Below, piece by piece: positions 43,887-53,590 of a stretch of 64,000 bases of DNA (position 1 is its first letter; each line of letters starts with the position of its first letter). The translations under genes were made by a program, and so were the position numbers. The notes under the pieces are model-generated. The model was not told the origin of the DNA. It worked only from the letters and a program-made list of their open reading frames with translations, and did no database searches. Source of the DNA: PALSA-1006 sp041660815 (GTDB lineage: Bacteria; Pseudomonadota; Gammaproteobacteria; Burkholderiales; Gallionellaceae); contig JBAZVN010000008.1 of assembly GCA_041660815.1 (NCBI GenBank), forward strand, positions 108,076 to 172,075. Reading direction: 5' to 3'.

Positions 43887-44645
43887 TTAACTATTATGAG
43901 CTGCCTGGCAAATTGCCACAAAATCCGCCGCCACCAATGACGCGCCGCCGATTAAACCGCCGTCAATGTCCGGCATAGCAAATAACTCAACCGCATTTCC
44001 AGGCTTTACACTACCGCCGTAGAGTATACACAATGCTTGTGCTACTTGGCTATCCTGTTGCGCAACTCTTTTGCGAATAAATTCATGCACGGCTTGCGCT
44101 TGCGCGGGAGAAGCAGTCTTACCGGTTCCTATAGCCCATACCGGTTCATATGCCACAACCGACTTGGCCAAACCCTGCGCACCAACATGAGCAAGTACCG
44201 CATCCAGCTGGGTAGCAACAACCCGTTCGGTGACTTCGGCTTCACGCTCAGCCAGCGTCTCTCCAACACAAAAAATCGGGGTCAAACCCACTTTGATTGC
44301 CGCATCAAATTTGGCTTGGGCAATCTCGTTGCTTTCGTGAAATAAACCGCGTCGCTCTGAATGTCCGATGATGACATACCGACAACCAAAATCTACCAGC
44401 ATTCCCGGTGCAACCGCGCCAGTAAAAGCACCCTCTTCAAACTGACTAAGATTCTGGGCACCCCAGGAAACGTTAGTATCGTGAAGGGTAGATTGAGCCT
44501 GATGAAGATAGGGATAAGGAACGCAGACAGCATAATCGGCGCCATTCAGTTCGCGCACTCCGCTGACAATTCCATCAAGCAAAGCCTGGTTACTAGCCAA
44601 GCGACCGTACATCTTCCAATTCCCTACAACTAACTTGCGGCGCAT
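43887..44645 (-). CDS. tpiA: Triosephosphate isomerase
   Basis: Interconverts dihydroxyacetone phosphate and glyceraldehyde 3-phosphate. The start at ATG 44645 (MRRKLVVGNWKM) matches the family; the upstream open frame to 44696 is unlikely to be translated. 252 residues, with the NWK lysine, IIGHSERR (catalytic His), AYEPVWAIGTGKTA (catalytic Glu) and YGGSVKPGN phosphate loop. Confidence 0.96.
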   Translation of the reverse strand: MRRKLVVGNWKMYGRLASNQALLDGIVSGVRELNGADYAVCVPYPYLHQAQSTLHDTNVSWGAQNLSQFEEGAFTGAVAPGMLVDFGCRYVIIGHSERRGLFHESNEIAQAKFDAAIKVGLTPIFCVGETLAEREAEVTERVVATQLDAVLAHVGAQGLAKSVVAYEPVWAIGTGKTASPAQAQAVHEFIRKRVAQQDSQVAQALCILYGGSVKPGNAVELFAMPDIDGGLIGGASLVAADFVAICQAAHNS

Positions 44646-44677
44646 CTTAATATTCCCCATAGCCACGAAAGTGCCGA

Positions 44678-44706
44678 ATCGTACATGCGAAAACAATATA
44701 GGTCAA
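44678..44706 (-). promoter_or_regulatory. Promoter upstream of tpiA-secG-tRNA-nuo
   Basis: The minus strand has TTGACC (44706-44701), 17-bp spacer, TACGAT (44683-44678). It would start near 44671, 26 bp before the tpiA ATG, and could drive secG, tRNA-Leu and at least part of the nuo genes. No comparable match was found just upstream of nuoA. Confidence 0.6.
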
Positions 44707-44726
44707 TGCTGGCAACCCACAAAAAA

Positions 44727-46022
44727 TTACTTTATGTCATTAGCGTAACGGCAATATGTCTCGCGTATAAAAAATGCTCCGACCAACCCTATGATTGCAA
44801 ATACGAACATGACAGCCAGTCCCGCCTGATAAGTTTCCTGCGAATAAATGCGCATACCGTTAAGCATCTGACCATCCCAAATTTTATCCATTACCCAGCC
44901 CACCAAAGGCTGCAAAATCCCCGCCCCCAAAAATGACCCTGTATTCACCACACTCGTCGCCATTCCCGACAACGCCGGTGAATTAACCTCTTTGGCACTT
45001 GCCCAACACAGGGTAAATCCGGAGGCAAAGAAACCCATCAGAAAAAATAGGACATAACTCCAAACCAAAGGTAGAGTCCATAGAAATAAAATGGGCAACC
45101 AACACAATAAATATAAAAACGCTCCGCCCATAATAAATGGCTTGCGCCGGCCAGCGTAGTCCGACAATAAACCGCTGCATAGCGCACCGATCGCAAACCC
45201 GATTAACAACAAGCTGTTGTGCTGACTGGCCTGTTCCAAACTCATGCCATGCGCATCGTGCAAATACGGAATAGACCACAATCCGGCAAAAGCGAATAAA
45301 GTACCGGCGATACCGAAATTTGGAAAAAAACTGGGCCAGGTGGCGCGATTCCTTACAACTTGCACAAGACCGTCCAACCAATGTCCGTCATGTTTGGGAT
45401 GGGGTAACTCACCTTCCAGCTCGCGCATACTGGGCAGCCCCGCATCATGCGGATGATTGCGTACCAACCACCAAACCATAACGGCAAGAAATAGAGAAAG
45501 TAACCCAACTCCCGTGAAAACATTACGCCAGGACGTTTGTGAAACCAGCCAAACCAAGGGCGAGGCAGCCAACACCGCACCGACATTTCCCAGCAAAATC
45601 GACAAGCCACCCGCCGCCCCGAAGTGCCGATCATGGAACCAGACACTATTGATCTTCATCAAGGCAATAAAAAATACTGACACGCCCAAGCCAATCATTA
45701 AGCGCGCGCTGTAAGCCATCGCCAAACTATCCGCCCAAGCGAACATGAGCGAACCCGCGCCGGAAACCAACGCACCCGCAATCACAATCCGCCGCACACC
45801 CAGCGTATCCGCCATCACCCCGACCGGGATTTGCATCAAGGTGTAAATATAGAAATACATGGCGGCCAAACCGCCCAATGCAGCGCCGCTAGCTTGGAAG
45901 TCTCTCTGCAAATCACCCGCAATAGCAGCAGGCGCCATACGATGAAAGAACGCCAGCATGTAACACAATGACAGCAAAAAAAATGCTGTCCAGCGTAAAC
46001 GAAAAATTTGTTGTTTAGGCAT
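44727..46022 (-). CDS. Major facilitator superfamily transporter
   Basis: Predicted 12-helix inner-membrane transporter, 431 residues. The motif-A-like loop GVMADTLGVRRIV lies after helix 2 and GLLSDYAGRRKPF is its repeat in the second half. The first helix starts after a short basic segment. The substrate cannot be inferred; neighbours (cspA upstream, tpiA downstream) are unrelated. The cspA terminator ends 6 bp before its ATG, so its own promoter or read-through must drive it. Confidence 0.85.
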   Translation of the reverse strand: MPKQQIFRLRWTAFFLLSLCYMLAFFHRMAPAAIAGDLQRDFQASGAALGGLAAMYFYIYTLMQIPVGVMADTLGVRRIVIAGALVSGAGSLMFAWADSLAMAYSARLMIGLGVSVFFIALMKINSVWFHDRHFGAAGGLSILLGNVGAVLAASPLVWLVSQTSWRNVFTGVGLLSLFLAVMVWWLVRNHPHDAGLPSMRELEGELPHPKHDGHWLDGLVQVVRNRATWPSFFPNFGIAGTLFAFAGLWSIPYLHDAHGMSLEQASQHNSLLLIGFAIGALCSGLLSDYAGRRKPFIMGGAFLYLLCWLPILFLWTLPLVWSYVLFFLMGFFASGFTLCWASAKEVNSPALSGMATSVVNTGSFLGAGILQPLVGWVMDKIWDGQMLNGMRIYSQETYQAGLAVMFVFAIIGLVGAFFIRETYCRYANDIK

Positions 46023-46027
46023 GGCGT

Positions 46028-46060
46028 AAAAAAACCCGCCACTTGCGCGGCGGGTTTTTT
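46028..46060 (-). terminator. Terminator of cspA
   Basis: CCCGCC (46035-46040) and GGCGGG (46049-46054) around an 8-nt loop, flanked by A7 and T6, so it can function in both directions. It lies 18 bp after the cspA stop. Confidence 0.9.
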
Positions 46061-46077
46061 ACCAACTCAAGAACCGA

Positions 46078-46281
46078 TTAAGGAGCTTGGATGTTAGAGG
46101 CTTGTTTGCCCTTAGGACCTTGAACTACGTCGAAAGTCACTTTCTGACCTTCTTTGAGCGATTTAAAACCGCTCATGTTGATCGCGGAGAAGTGCGCGAA
46201 CAGATCTTCGCTACCGTCGTCCGGAGTAATAAATCCGAAACCTTTTGCATCATTGAACCACTTTACTGTACCGTTTGCCAT
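46078..46281 (-). CDS. cspA: Cold-shock protein (CspA family)
   Basis: 67-residue single OB-fold RNA chaperone with the RNP1 motif KGFGFIT and RNP2-like DLFAHFS. The start MANGTVKWFNDAKGFGF is standard; AAGGA lies 9 nt before the ATG. The promoter about 120 bp upstream gives a long leader, as with other csp genes. Confidence 0.96.
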   Translation of the reverse strand: MANGTVKWFNDAKGFGFITPDDGSEDLFAHFSAINMSGFKSLKEGQKVTFDVVQGPKGKQASNIQAP

Positions 46282-46398
46282 GTTAAAACTTCCTTACTAA
46301 AAAAACCGGGTGGATTCCCGTCAAACTGTTTGAATTCCAAAGACCGCACATGGCGAAACCAGTACTGCAGATACTTATGATTCAAACACCCAAGCGCT

Positions 46399-46427
46399 TT
46401 TTACTTGTTTACATTTAAATCGTCAAG
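46399..46427 (-). promoter_or_regulatory. cspA promoter and long leader
   Basis: The minus strand has TTGACG (46427-46422), 17-bp spacer, TAAAAA (46404-46399). The start would be near 46392, giving about 110 nt of leader. Near the leader end a short CGGG/CCCG stem (minus strand, about 46322-46307) is followed by T7, terminator-like, just before the Shine-Dalgarno. Confidence 0.6.
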
Positions 46428-46513
46428 CATTTATTTAATTTTTTTTTAATACACTTGAAAAAACCCCGCTAATCGTCAAATATGCAGGTATACAAAATGC
46501 AACAATAGCGACG

Positions 46514-46822
46514 ATGACAACCCAATTTAAAAACTCCACCGTACTTGAGATTGAACGCGGTAAAACCAAGCCTCCTGCGCTCTACAAAGTATTTTTGTTA
46601 AACGATGATTTTACGACAATGGAATTTGTCATAGAGGTTCTGCAAACGTTTTTTGCAAAAACCCAAGAACAAGCTGTACAAATCATGCTCAAAGTACACA
46701 ATGAAGGTTCTGCCGTATGCGGCGTCTTTAGCAAGGACATCGCGGAAACAAAGGTAGCGCAAGTTTTAGCCTATTCTACGCAACACGGGCATCCACTAAA
46801 ATGCCACATGGAGGAAACATAA
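46514..46822 (+). CDS. clpS: ATP-dependent Clp protease adaptor ClpS
   Basis: Delivers N-degron substrates to ClpA. 102 residues; the PPALYKVFLLNDDFTTMEFVIEVL segment contains the conserved ligand-pocket Asn-Asp-Asp, followed by MLKVHNEGSAVCGVF. Its stop overlaps the clpA ATG (TAATG). Divergent from cspA across 232 bp. Confidence 0.96.
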   Translation: MTTQFKNSTVLEIERGKTKPPALYKVFLLNDDFTTMEFVIEVLQTFFAKTQEQAVQIMLKVHNEGSAVCGVFSKDIAETKVAQVLAYSTQHGHPLKCHMEET

Positions 46823-49083
46823 TGATCGCCCAAGAACTCGAAGTTAGCCTGCATCTCGCTTTTGTCGAAGCACGCCAAAAAAGATACGAATTTATTACGG
46901 TCGAGCATCTGTTGCTTGCCATGCTGGACAATCCTTCGGCAGCCCATGTGTTGCGTGCCTGCGGTGCGGATATTAACGAACTGCGCGCAGTGGTGACCCA
47001 CCATATTGAGACTCACACACCGCGCCTGCCCGGCAACGGCGAAGTGGATACCCAACCCACCGTTGGATTTCAGCGCGTTATTCAGCGCGCGATTCTGCAC
47101 GTGCAATCCACCAATAAAAAAGAAGTCAACGGAGCCAATATTCTGGTCGCCCTGTTTGGAGAAAAAGAATCCCATGCCGTTTATTTCCTCAACCAACGCG
47201 CCATTACCCGCTTGGATGTGGTCAACTATATTGCGCACGGCATCAATAAAACTGTGGAGCAGACTGCCACCCCAAAAACCGGCAATGACACGGAAAACGA
47301 ACAGGAAAGCGGTAATGAAACAGCGTTAAAGAGTTACACCCTGGATTTAAATGCGCACGCGCTCGCCGGAAAAATTGATCCGCTCATCGGTCGCGATATG
47401 GAACTGGAACGCGTCATTCAAACCCTGTGCCGTCGTCGCAAAAATAATCCTCTGCTTGTAGGTGAAGCGGGCGTGGGCAAAACCGCCATTGCCGAAGGTT
47501 TGGCGCGGCGCATCACAGAAGGCAACGTACCGGACATTCTTAAAGATGCTCAAGTATATTCTCTGGACATGGGCGCATTGTTGGCGGGCACCAAATATCG
47601 CGGTGATTTTGAGCAGCGCCTGAAATCAGTTTTAAAAGAACTTAAAGCCGCACCCAATGCCGTTTTATTTATCGATGAAATTCATACACTTATAGGCGCA
47701 GGTTCCGCATCTGGCGGCACCATGGATGCGTCTAATTTACTGAAGCCCGCGCTCTCCAGCGGTGTATTAAAATGCATCGGTGCGACGACTTTTCAGGAAT
47801 ATCGCGGCATTTTCGAAAAAGATTCCGCACTGTCGCGCCGCTTCCAAAAGATTGATGTCAGCGAACCCTCAGTCGAGCAGACCATCGAAATTTTGAAGGG
47901 ATTAAAATCAAAATTTGAAGAACATCACAGCATTAAATTCAGTGCTGCCGCAATCACCAGTGCAGCCGAACTTTCCTCGCGCTTTATAAACGACCGTCAC
48001 TTGCCTGACAAAGCGATTGACGTACTTGACGAAGCCGGTGCTGCGCAACGCATCCTGCCAAAATCCAAGCAGAAGAAAGTAGTTGGCAAGCATGAGATCG
48101 AAGAGATTATCGCCAAGATCGCGCGGATTCCGACCCGTACCGTTTCCCATGACGATAAAAACACCTTAAAAAATCTGGATCGCGACTTGAGAGCCACGGT
48201 ATTTGGCCAGGATAAAGCGATTGACGTGCTGGCGCGCGCCATCAAAATGTCGCGTAGCGGACTGGGCAATCCGCAAAAACCCATCGGAAGTTTTTTATTT
48301 TCCGGCCCTACCGGAGTTGGCAAAACAGAAGTTGCGCGCCAACTCGCCTATGTAATGGGTATGCCGCTGCACCGTTTTGACATGTCTGAATATATGGAAA
48401 GACACGCGGTTTCTCGCCTGATCGGTGCTCCTCCCGGCTACGTGGGTTATGACCAGGGTGGCTTGCTAACCGAAATCATCAGCAAGCAGCCGCACTGCGT
48501 TTTGCTGCTGGATGAAATTGAAAAAGCCCATCCGGATATTTTCAACATTTTGTTGCAAGTGATGGATCACGGCACACTCACCGACAACAACGGCCGCAAA
48601 GCAGACTTCCGCAATGTTGTCATCATCATGACCACCAATGCGGGCGCCGAAGCTTTAAATAAAACCCAGATTGGTTTTTCCAAAATCTCTTCATCCGGCG
48701 ATGAAATGATCGACATCAAACGCATGTTCACCCCCGAATTCCGCAACCGTCTGGATGCCATCGTGTCCTTTGCGCCGCTGGATAAAGAGGTGATCTTGCG
48801 TGTAGTGGATAAATTCCTCATGCAATTAGAAGAGCAACTGCACGAGAAAAAAGTTGAAGCCACCTTCACCGATGCGCTCAAAGATCATCTGGCCAAACAT
48901 GGCTTTGATCCGCTCATGGGCGCGCGCCCCATGTCACGCCTGATTCAGGACACCATACGCTCGGCATTGGCTGACGAACTCCTGTTCGGTCGCCTAGCAA
49001 ACGGTGGAAAAGTGATCGTGGACGTGGATAAATCCGGCAAGGTGAGTCTGGAATTTGAAGCGGAAGAAGTGATACTGGCGTAA
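46822..49083 (+). CDS. clpA: ATP-dependent Clp protease ATP-binding subunit ClpA
   Basis: AAA+ unfoldase that feeds ClpP. The ATG at 46822 follows GGAGGAAA by 4 nt and gives MIAQELEVSL, the family start; 753 residues. Clp N-domain (1-140), linker, D1 with Walker A GEAGVGKT, D2 with GPTGVGKT, Walker B VLLLDEIEKAHPD. No clpP in the window. Translationally coupled to clpS. Confidence 0.97.
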   Translation: MIAQELEVSLHLAFVEARQKRYEFITVEHLLLAMLDNPSAAHVLRACGADINELRAVVTHHIETHTPRLPGNGEVDTQPTVGFQRVIQRAILHVQSTNKKEVNGANILVALFGEKESHAVYFLNQRAITRLDVVNYIAHGINKTVEQTATPKTGNDTENEQESGNETALKSYTLDLNAHALAGKIDPLIGRDMELERVIQTLCRRRKNNPLLVGEAGVGKTAIAEGLARRITEGNVPDILKDAQVYSLDMGALLAGTKYRGDFEQRLKSVLKELKAAPNAVLFIDEIHTLIGAGSASGGTMDASNLLKPALSSGVLKCIGATTFQEYRGIFEKDSALSRRFQKIDVSEPSVEQTIEILKGLKSKFEEHHSIKFSAAAITSAAELSSRFINDRHLPDKAIDVLDEAGAAQRILPKSKQKKVVGKHEIEEIIAKIARIPTRTVSHDDKNTLKNLDRDLRATVFGQDKAIDVLARAIKMSRSGLGNPQKPIGSFLFSGPTGVGKTEVARQLAYVMGMPLHRFDMSEYMERHAVSRLIGAPPGYVGYDQGGLLTEIISKQPHCVLLLDEIEKAHPDIFNILLQVMDHGTLTDNNGRKADFRNVVIIMTTNAGAEALNKTQIGFSKISSSGDEMIDIKRMFTPEFRNRLDAIVSFAPLDKEVILRVVDKFLMQLEEQLHEKKVEATFTDALKDHLAKHGFDPLMGARPMSRLIQDTIRSALADELLFGRLANGGKVIVDVDKSGKVSLEFEAEEVILA

Positions 49084-49110
49084 CACTTTCACATCCACTA
49101 ACGCCGGGAT

Positions 49111-50016
49111 ATGTCATCGGCAACTCCTTATCGCGGGCGCTTTGCGCCCTCCCCCACCGGCCCGCTGCACTTCGGTTCAATAGTCGCGGCGGTCGGCAGT
49201 TATCTGGACGCCAAACAGCATCTAGGCACTTGGCTGGTGCGCATCGAAGATCTGGATACACCGCGTTGCATACCTGGCATGGCAGACGACATTTTAAACA
49301 CGCTGGATCACTTTGGCCTGCATAGTGATGAAACGGTTATTTATCAAAGCCGGCGCACGCCAGCCTATGCAGAAGCGCTGGATAAGTTGCAAAATATGGG
49401 CATCGCCTATCCCTGTTGCTGTGCACGCAAAGAAATTTCTGATTCTGCTTTGCATGGTGTAGAAGGCTTGATCTATCCGGGAACCTGCAGAAACGGCCTC
49501 CCCCCGGGACGCCAGGGACGATCTTGGCGCATCATGATAAATTCAAATACCTTAATATTCAACGACTTATCTCTAGGGGAAATTTCCCAAGCCCTCATCA
49601 CAGAAATCGGAGATTTTATAATTAAGCGCGCCGACGGCCTGTTCGCCTATCAGCTTGCAGTGGTCGTGGATGACGCATTTCAAGGGATTACCCACGTCGT
49701 GCGCGGTGCAGATTTGCTCACATCAACCGCACGGCAAATATATCTGCAACAACTGTTGGGATTCAGTACTCCGTCTTACTTGCACCTACCGGTTGCAATA
49801 AATAAAGCAGGGGAAAAATTGAGCAAGCAGACACTGGCCGAACCGGTAAATAAACTGCATGCGGTCGAGATCCTAATGAAAGTGCTGAAATTTTTAAAGC
49901 AAAATCCCCCTCCCGAATTGGCCGAGTGCACGGTAGAAACAATACTGGCATGGGGGGTGAAAAACTGGCGCGCAGAGAACCTGATCGGCGTACGTGCATC
50001 ACACGTTCCACCTTAA
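49111..50016 (+). CDS. gluQ: Glutamyl-Q tRNA(Asp) synthetase
   Basis: Glutamylates queuosine in tRNA(Asp). 301 residues: a catalytic-domain-only GluRS paralogue with the HIGH-type FAPSPTGPLHFGSI, Zn ligands (CCCARKE and YPGTC) and KLSKQT as KMSKS equivalent; the anticodon-binding domain is absent, as expected. The presence of queA and tgt (queuosine synthesis) 11 kb away is consistent. Confidence 0.94.
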   Translation: MSSATPYRGRFAPSPTGPLHFGSIVAAVGSYLDAKQHLGTWLVRIEDLDTPRCIPGMADDILNTLDHFGLHSDETVIYQSRRTPAYAEALDKLQNMGIAYPCCCARKEISDSALHGVEGLIYPGTCRNGLPPGRQGRSWRIMINSNTLIFNDLSLGEISQALITEIGDFIIKRADGLFAYQLAVVVDDAFQGITHVVRGADLLTSTARQIYLQQLLGFSTPSYLHLPVAINKAGEKLSKQTLAEPVNKLHAVEILMKVLKFLKQNPPPELAECTVETILAWGVKNWRAENLIGVRASHVPP

Positions 50017-50024
50017 CCTAACGA

Positions 50025-50666
50025 TCAGCTTGCCCTGCGGCGATGCCGGATAAATTCGCTGATAGCCGGCAAAAAAGAAATTAAGACGATGCCCAGCACC
50101 ATCAAGGTGAGGTTATTTTTGATGACGGGGATATTTCCAAAAAAATAGCCCAAAACGGTAAAAAAACTAATCCAAGCCAGACTACCCAAAGCACTAAACG
50201 CGACAAACATCCGGTAATTCATCAGGCCAATACCGGCCACAAACGGCGCAAAAGTTCGAATGATAGGTAAGAATCTGGCAAAGATAATCGTCTTACCACC
50301 ATGCAGCTCATAAAAAGCATGAGTTTTCTCCAAGTGCTCATGCTTCAAAAAACGCGAATCGGCGCGCTTCACTAAACTTTTACCAATTAATCGCCCGATC
50401 CAGTAGTTGGTATTATCTCCGGTGAATGCCGCTACCATGAGCAAGGGAGCGAGCATCTGCAACTCCAGCGAACCCATGCCGCACAGCGCCCCCGCCACAA
50501 ACAACAGGGAATCACCAGGCAGAAACGGTGCAATCACCAGACCGGTTTCCGCGAAGATAATCAGAAATAATATGCCGTAAACCCAGACACCATATTGCTC
50601 GGTCAAAGACAGCAAATGGGCATCCAAATGCAGAATGATGTCTAAAAAAGCAGCGAGAATTTCCAT
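50025..50666 (-). CDS. DedA-family membrane protein
   Basis: Inner-membrane protein of the DedA/SNARE-associated family, implicated in lipid transport (undecaprenyl phosphate or phosphatidylethanolamine flipping) in relatives. 213 residues with FLPGDSLLFVAG and the RFLPIIRTFAPFVAGIGLMNY signature with essential Arg residues. 20 bp after secF on the same strand; converges with gluQ. Confidence 0.92.
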   Translation of the reverse strand: MEILAAFLDIILHLDAHLLSLTEQYGVWVYGILFLIIFAETGLVIAPFLPGDSLLFVAGALCGMGSLELQMLAPLLMVAAFTGDNTNYWIGRLIGKSLVKRADSRFLKHEHLEKTHAFYELHGGKTIIFARFLPIIRTFAPFVAGIGLMNYRMFVAFSALGSLAWISFFTVLGYFFGNIPVIKNNLTLMVLGIVLISFLPAISEFIRHRRRAS

Positions 50667-50686
50667 AATTTTTTATGTAATGAAAA

Positions 50687-51619
50687 TTACGGCAGAACTT
50701 CTTCAGCTTCAGTCTTTTCAGGCTTGATAAAATCTTCCCGCGATACGCCGAAGATCATCAACAATGGACTGGCCACCAGCACCGACGAATAAATACTAAA
50801 CATAATGCCGATAGTCAACGCCAGCGCGAAATAATGCAAAGTCTCTCCGCCCAAAAAAAGCATAGATGTCACCATCATTTGCGTGGACCCGTGAGTGATG
50901 ATGGTACGCGACATGGTGCGGGTAATCGCGTTGTCGATAATTTCATGCACTTCTGTTTTGCGCATTTTTCGGAAGTTTTCACGGATACGGTCAAAGACCA
51001 CCACCGATTCATTCACTGAATAGCCCAGCACGGCCAGTACGGCCGCCAGCACGGAAAGCGAAAATTCCCACTGAAAGAACGCAAAGAAACCCAGAATGAT
51101 AACCACGTCGTGCAAGTTGGCGATCAGTGCCGCCACGCCAAACTTCCACTCGAAACGCAGCCACAAATAACCGACAATACCCAAGCTCACCAGCAGCAAC
51201 GCCATCGCGCCATTTTCCACCAAGTCTTTACCCACCTGCGGGCCGACGAATTCCACACGGCGTAACTCAACGCCGGCATCCTGCTCGCGCAATGCCGCCA
51301 GCACTTGATCCGACAGCTTGGCGCCAACTTTGTTTTGCTTAAGCGGGACTTGAATCAAAATGTCTTTGCTGGAACCAAAGTTTTGTACCGACGCATCACT
51401 CAAGCCAATTCCGCCCAACTCTTCGCGAATTTTATTCAAATCCGCTGATTGGCTATAGTGAACTTCAATCACCGTGCCACCGGTAAAATCCACGCCGAAA
51501 TTTAAACCTTTGGTCGCCAGGAAAAATACTGCGAGTAAAAATGTCAGCAAAGAAATGGTCGTGGTGTAACGACCATAACTCATGAACGGGATATCTTTTT
51601 TTATCTTAAAAAATTCCAT
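50687..51619 (-). CDS. secF: Protein translocase subunit SecF
   Basis: Works with SecD to use the proton gradient in late export. 310 residues, six helices, with GVDFTGGTVIEV at the start of the periplasmic domain and YSVNESVVVFDRIRENFRK in the membrane part. 11 bp after secD. Confidence 0.96.
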   Translation of the reverse strand: MEFFKIKKDIPFMSYGRYTTTISLLTFLLAVFFLATKGLNFGVDFTGGTVIEVHYSQSADLNKIREELGGIGLSDASVQNFGSSKDILIQVPLKQNKVGAKLSDQVLAALREQDAGVELRRVEFVGPQVGKDLVENGAMALLLVSLGIVGYLWLRFEWKFGVAALIANLHDVVIILGFFAFFQWEFSLSVLAAVLAVLGYSVNESVVVFDRIRENFRKMRKTEVHEIIDNAITRTMSRTIITHGSTQMMVTSMLFLGGETLHYFALALTIGIMFSIYSSVLVASPLLMIFGVSREDFIKPEKTEAEEVLP

Positions 51620-51630
51620 GGTGATATTCC

Positions 51631-53442
51631 TTAACCGATTGAGACTTTGTTGAGGCGCGCTTTGCGACCATAAACCACATTGACTATTGCGCGTGAAACC
51701 AGCACCGAGCTAAACATCGAAGTCAAAATCCCCAGACACAACACCACCGCAAAACCCTTGATCGGCCCGGAACCGAACATGAACAAAGCAATACCGGCAA
51801 TAAGGGTGGTGATATTGGAGTCAAGAATGGTGGCAAACGCGTTTTCATAACCCGCAAAAATCGCCGCCTGCGGCGACACGCCGTTGCGCAGCTCCTCGCG
51901 AATTCTCTCATTAATCAAGACGTTAGAGTCAATCGCCATACCCAGCGTTAAGGCGATACCGGCCATTCCCGGCAGGGTCAGGGTCGCTTGCAACATGGAG
52001 AGCAGCGCCACCAGCAGCAGCAAGTTTACCCCCAGCGCCAGCACCGAAATTCCGCCAAACATCAGATAATAGGCAATCATAAAAATTGCGATCACGATAA
52101 AACCAATCTTGGTGGAATCGAAACCGCGCTTGATATTATCCGCGCCCAAACTGGGGCCGACAGTGCGTTCCTCTACAATTTCCATCGGTGCGGCCAAGGC
52201 TCCGGCGCGCAATAACAAAGAAACATCATTGGCTTCTTCGGTACTCATTTTGCCGCTAATCTGCACGCGTCCCCCGCCGATTTCTTCGCGGATGACCGGC
52301 GCGGTAACCACCTCACCTTTACCTTTTTCAAAGATGATGATCGCCATACGCTTGCCCACGTTTTCACGCGTGGCTTCTTTGAACTTGCGTGCCCCTACCG
52401 CATCCAGATTAATGTGCACCGCAGGTTCGTTGTTGCGGCTATCGAAGCCGGGTTGCGCATCGTTGATACGCTCACCGGTTAACAACACACTTTTCTTGGT
52501 CAACACATAACTGCCGTCGCGATCCCTAAACAACTCCGTGCCAAACGGTGCAACCGCACCCAGTCCCACCTGACGATCATCATCCACCAAGCGCACTTCC
52601 AGCGTGGCGGTGCGGCCCAAAATATCTTTGGCGCGCGCCGTGTCTTGCACGCCGGGCAATTGCACCACAATACGGTCAATACCCTGTTGTTGAATAACCG
52701 GTTCTGCCACGCCCAATTCATTAACCCGGTTGCGCAAGGTAATCAAGTTTTGTTGAACGGCCGTTTCTTGAATACGCGTTGTTTCAACCGGCTTAAGGCG
52801 AACATGCAAAAGAAACTCTCCCGCCGCATCAAGCGGCTCAAAATCCAATCCGCCAAAACGCTGCTTCAAATCGGCTTCGCCCTTAACCAGCGTGGCCGCA
52901 TCGCGAAACTTAACCGTGAGCAACATGCCCTCGCGATTCAATCCGGAATATGCAATATTTTGTTCGCGCAGGGTACTGCGAATATCGCCCGAGGCAGATT
53001 CAAGCGCCTTTTCCAGCGCAGCTTGCATATCCACCTGCAGCAGAAAATGCACCCCGCCGCGCAGATCCAAACCCAGATACATCGGTAACGCGCTCATATC
53101 GGCCAGCCATTTAGGCGAACGCGATAATAGATTTAACGCAACCACATAATCCTCTCCCAGCTTGGCATGCAGCACGTCCTTGGCTTTTAGCTGGGTATCC
53201 GTATCGGCAAAGCGCGCCTTAACACTGGTTGCATCCAGCGACAAAGCTTCCGCATCAATTTGCGCCGCTATCAGGGTATCTTGCACCTGCTGCAAAAGTG
53301 CGGTATCGGCCTTAAGATTAGCGCGCAACGGCAACACCTGAACTGCGGGCGACTCACCGTACAAGTTTGGCAGGGCATAAATTAAACCCAGCGCGATGAC
53401 CGCGACGACTAAAAGATTTTTCCACAGCGGGTAACGATTCAT
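51631..53442 (-). CDS. secD: Protein translocase subunit SecD
   Basis: Partner of SecF. 603 residues; helix 1 about 8-25, a large periplasmic P1 domain with GLDLRGGVHFLLQVD, and a C-terminal six-helix RND-like part with MAIDSNVLINERIREEL. An insert of 148 bp, holding a REP-like palindrome, separates it from yajC. Confidence 0.96.
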   Translation of the reverse strand: MNRYPLWKNLLVVAVIALGLIYALPNLYGESPAVQVLPLRANLKADTALLQQVQDTLIAAQIDAEALSLDATSVKARFADTDTQLKAKDVLHAKLGEDYVVALNLLSRSPKWLADMSALPMYLGLDLRGGVHFLLQVDMQAALEKALESASGDIRSTLREQNIAYSGLNREGMLLTVKFRDAATLVKGEADLKQRFGGLDFEPLDAAGEFLLHVRLKPVETTRIQETAVQQNLITLRNRVNELGVAEPVIQQQGIDRIVVQLPGVQDTARAKDILGRTATLEVRLVDDDRQVGLGAVAPFGTELFRDRDGSYVLTKKSVLLTGERINDAQPGFDSRNNEPAVHINLDAVGARKFKEATRENVGKRMAIIIFEKGKGEVVTAPVIREEIGGGRVQISGKMSTEEANDVSLLLRAGALAAPMEIVEERTVGPSLGADNIKRGFDSTKIGFIVIAIFMIAYYLMFGGISVLALGVNLLLLVALLSMLQATLTLPGMAGIALTLGMAIDSNVLINERIREELRNGVSPQAAIFAGYENAFATILDSNITTLIAGIALFMFGSGPIKGFAVVLCLGILTSMFSSVLVSRAIVNVVYGRKARLNKVSIG

Positions 53443-53490
53443 TGTGACATCCCGATAAGCTGACAGTTATTTAACGCAAAACCCTGCAAT

Positions 53491-53556
53491 AATTTTGCAG
53501 GAGCGAAGGGCCCGCGACATTAAAATATGTCGCACACCTATCGCCCCTGCCAAATT
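53491..53556. repeat. REP-doublet-like palindrome between yajC and secD
   Basis: A 66-nt imperfect palindrome of nested stems: AATTT/AAATT, GCAGG/CCTGC, GCGA/TCGC and GCGACAT/ATGTCGC around TAAAAT. Each half, read from outside, is GCAGG-R-GCGA-...-GCGACAT, so it is two similar units in inverted orientation, the layout of REPINs. Start motifs of this kind resemble GTAGGAGCG-type REPs of other proteobacteria. Confidence 0.6.
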
Positions 53557-53590
53557 GGATTGCATTCATAAAAACGGCGTTTGCCGCAGT

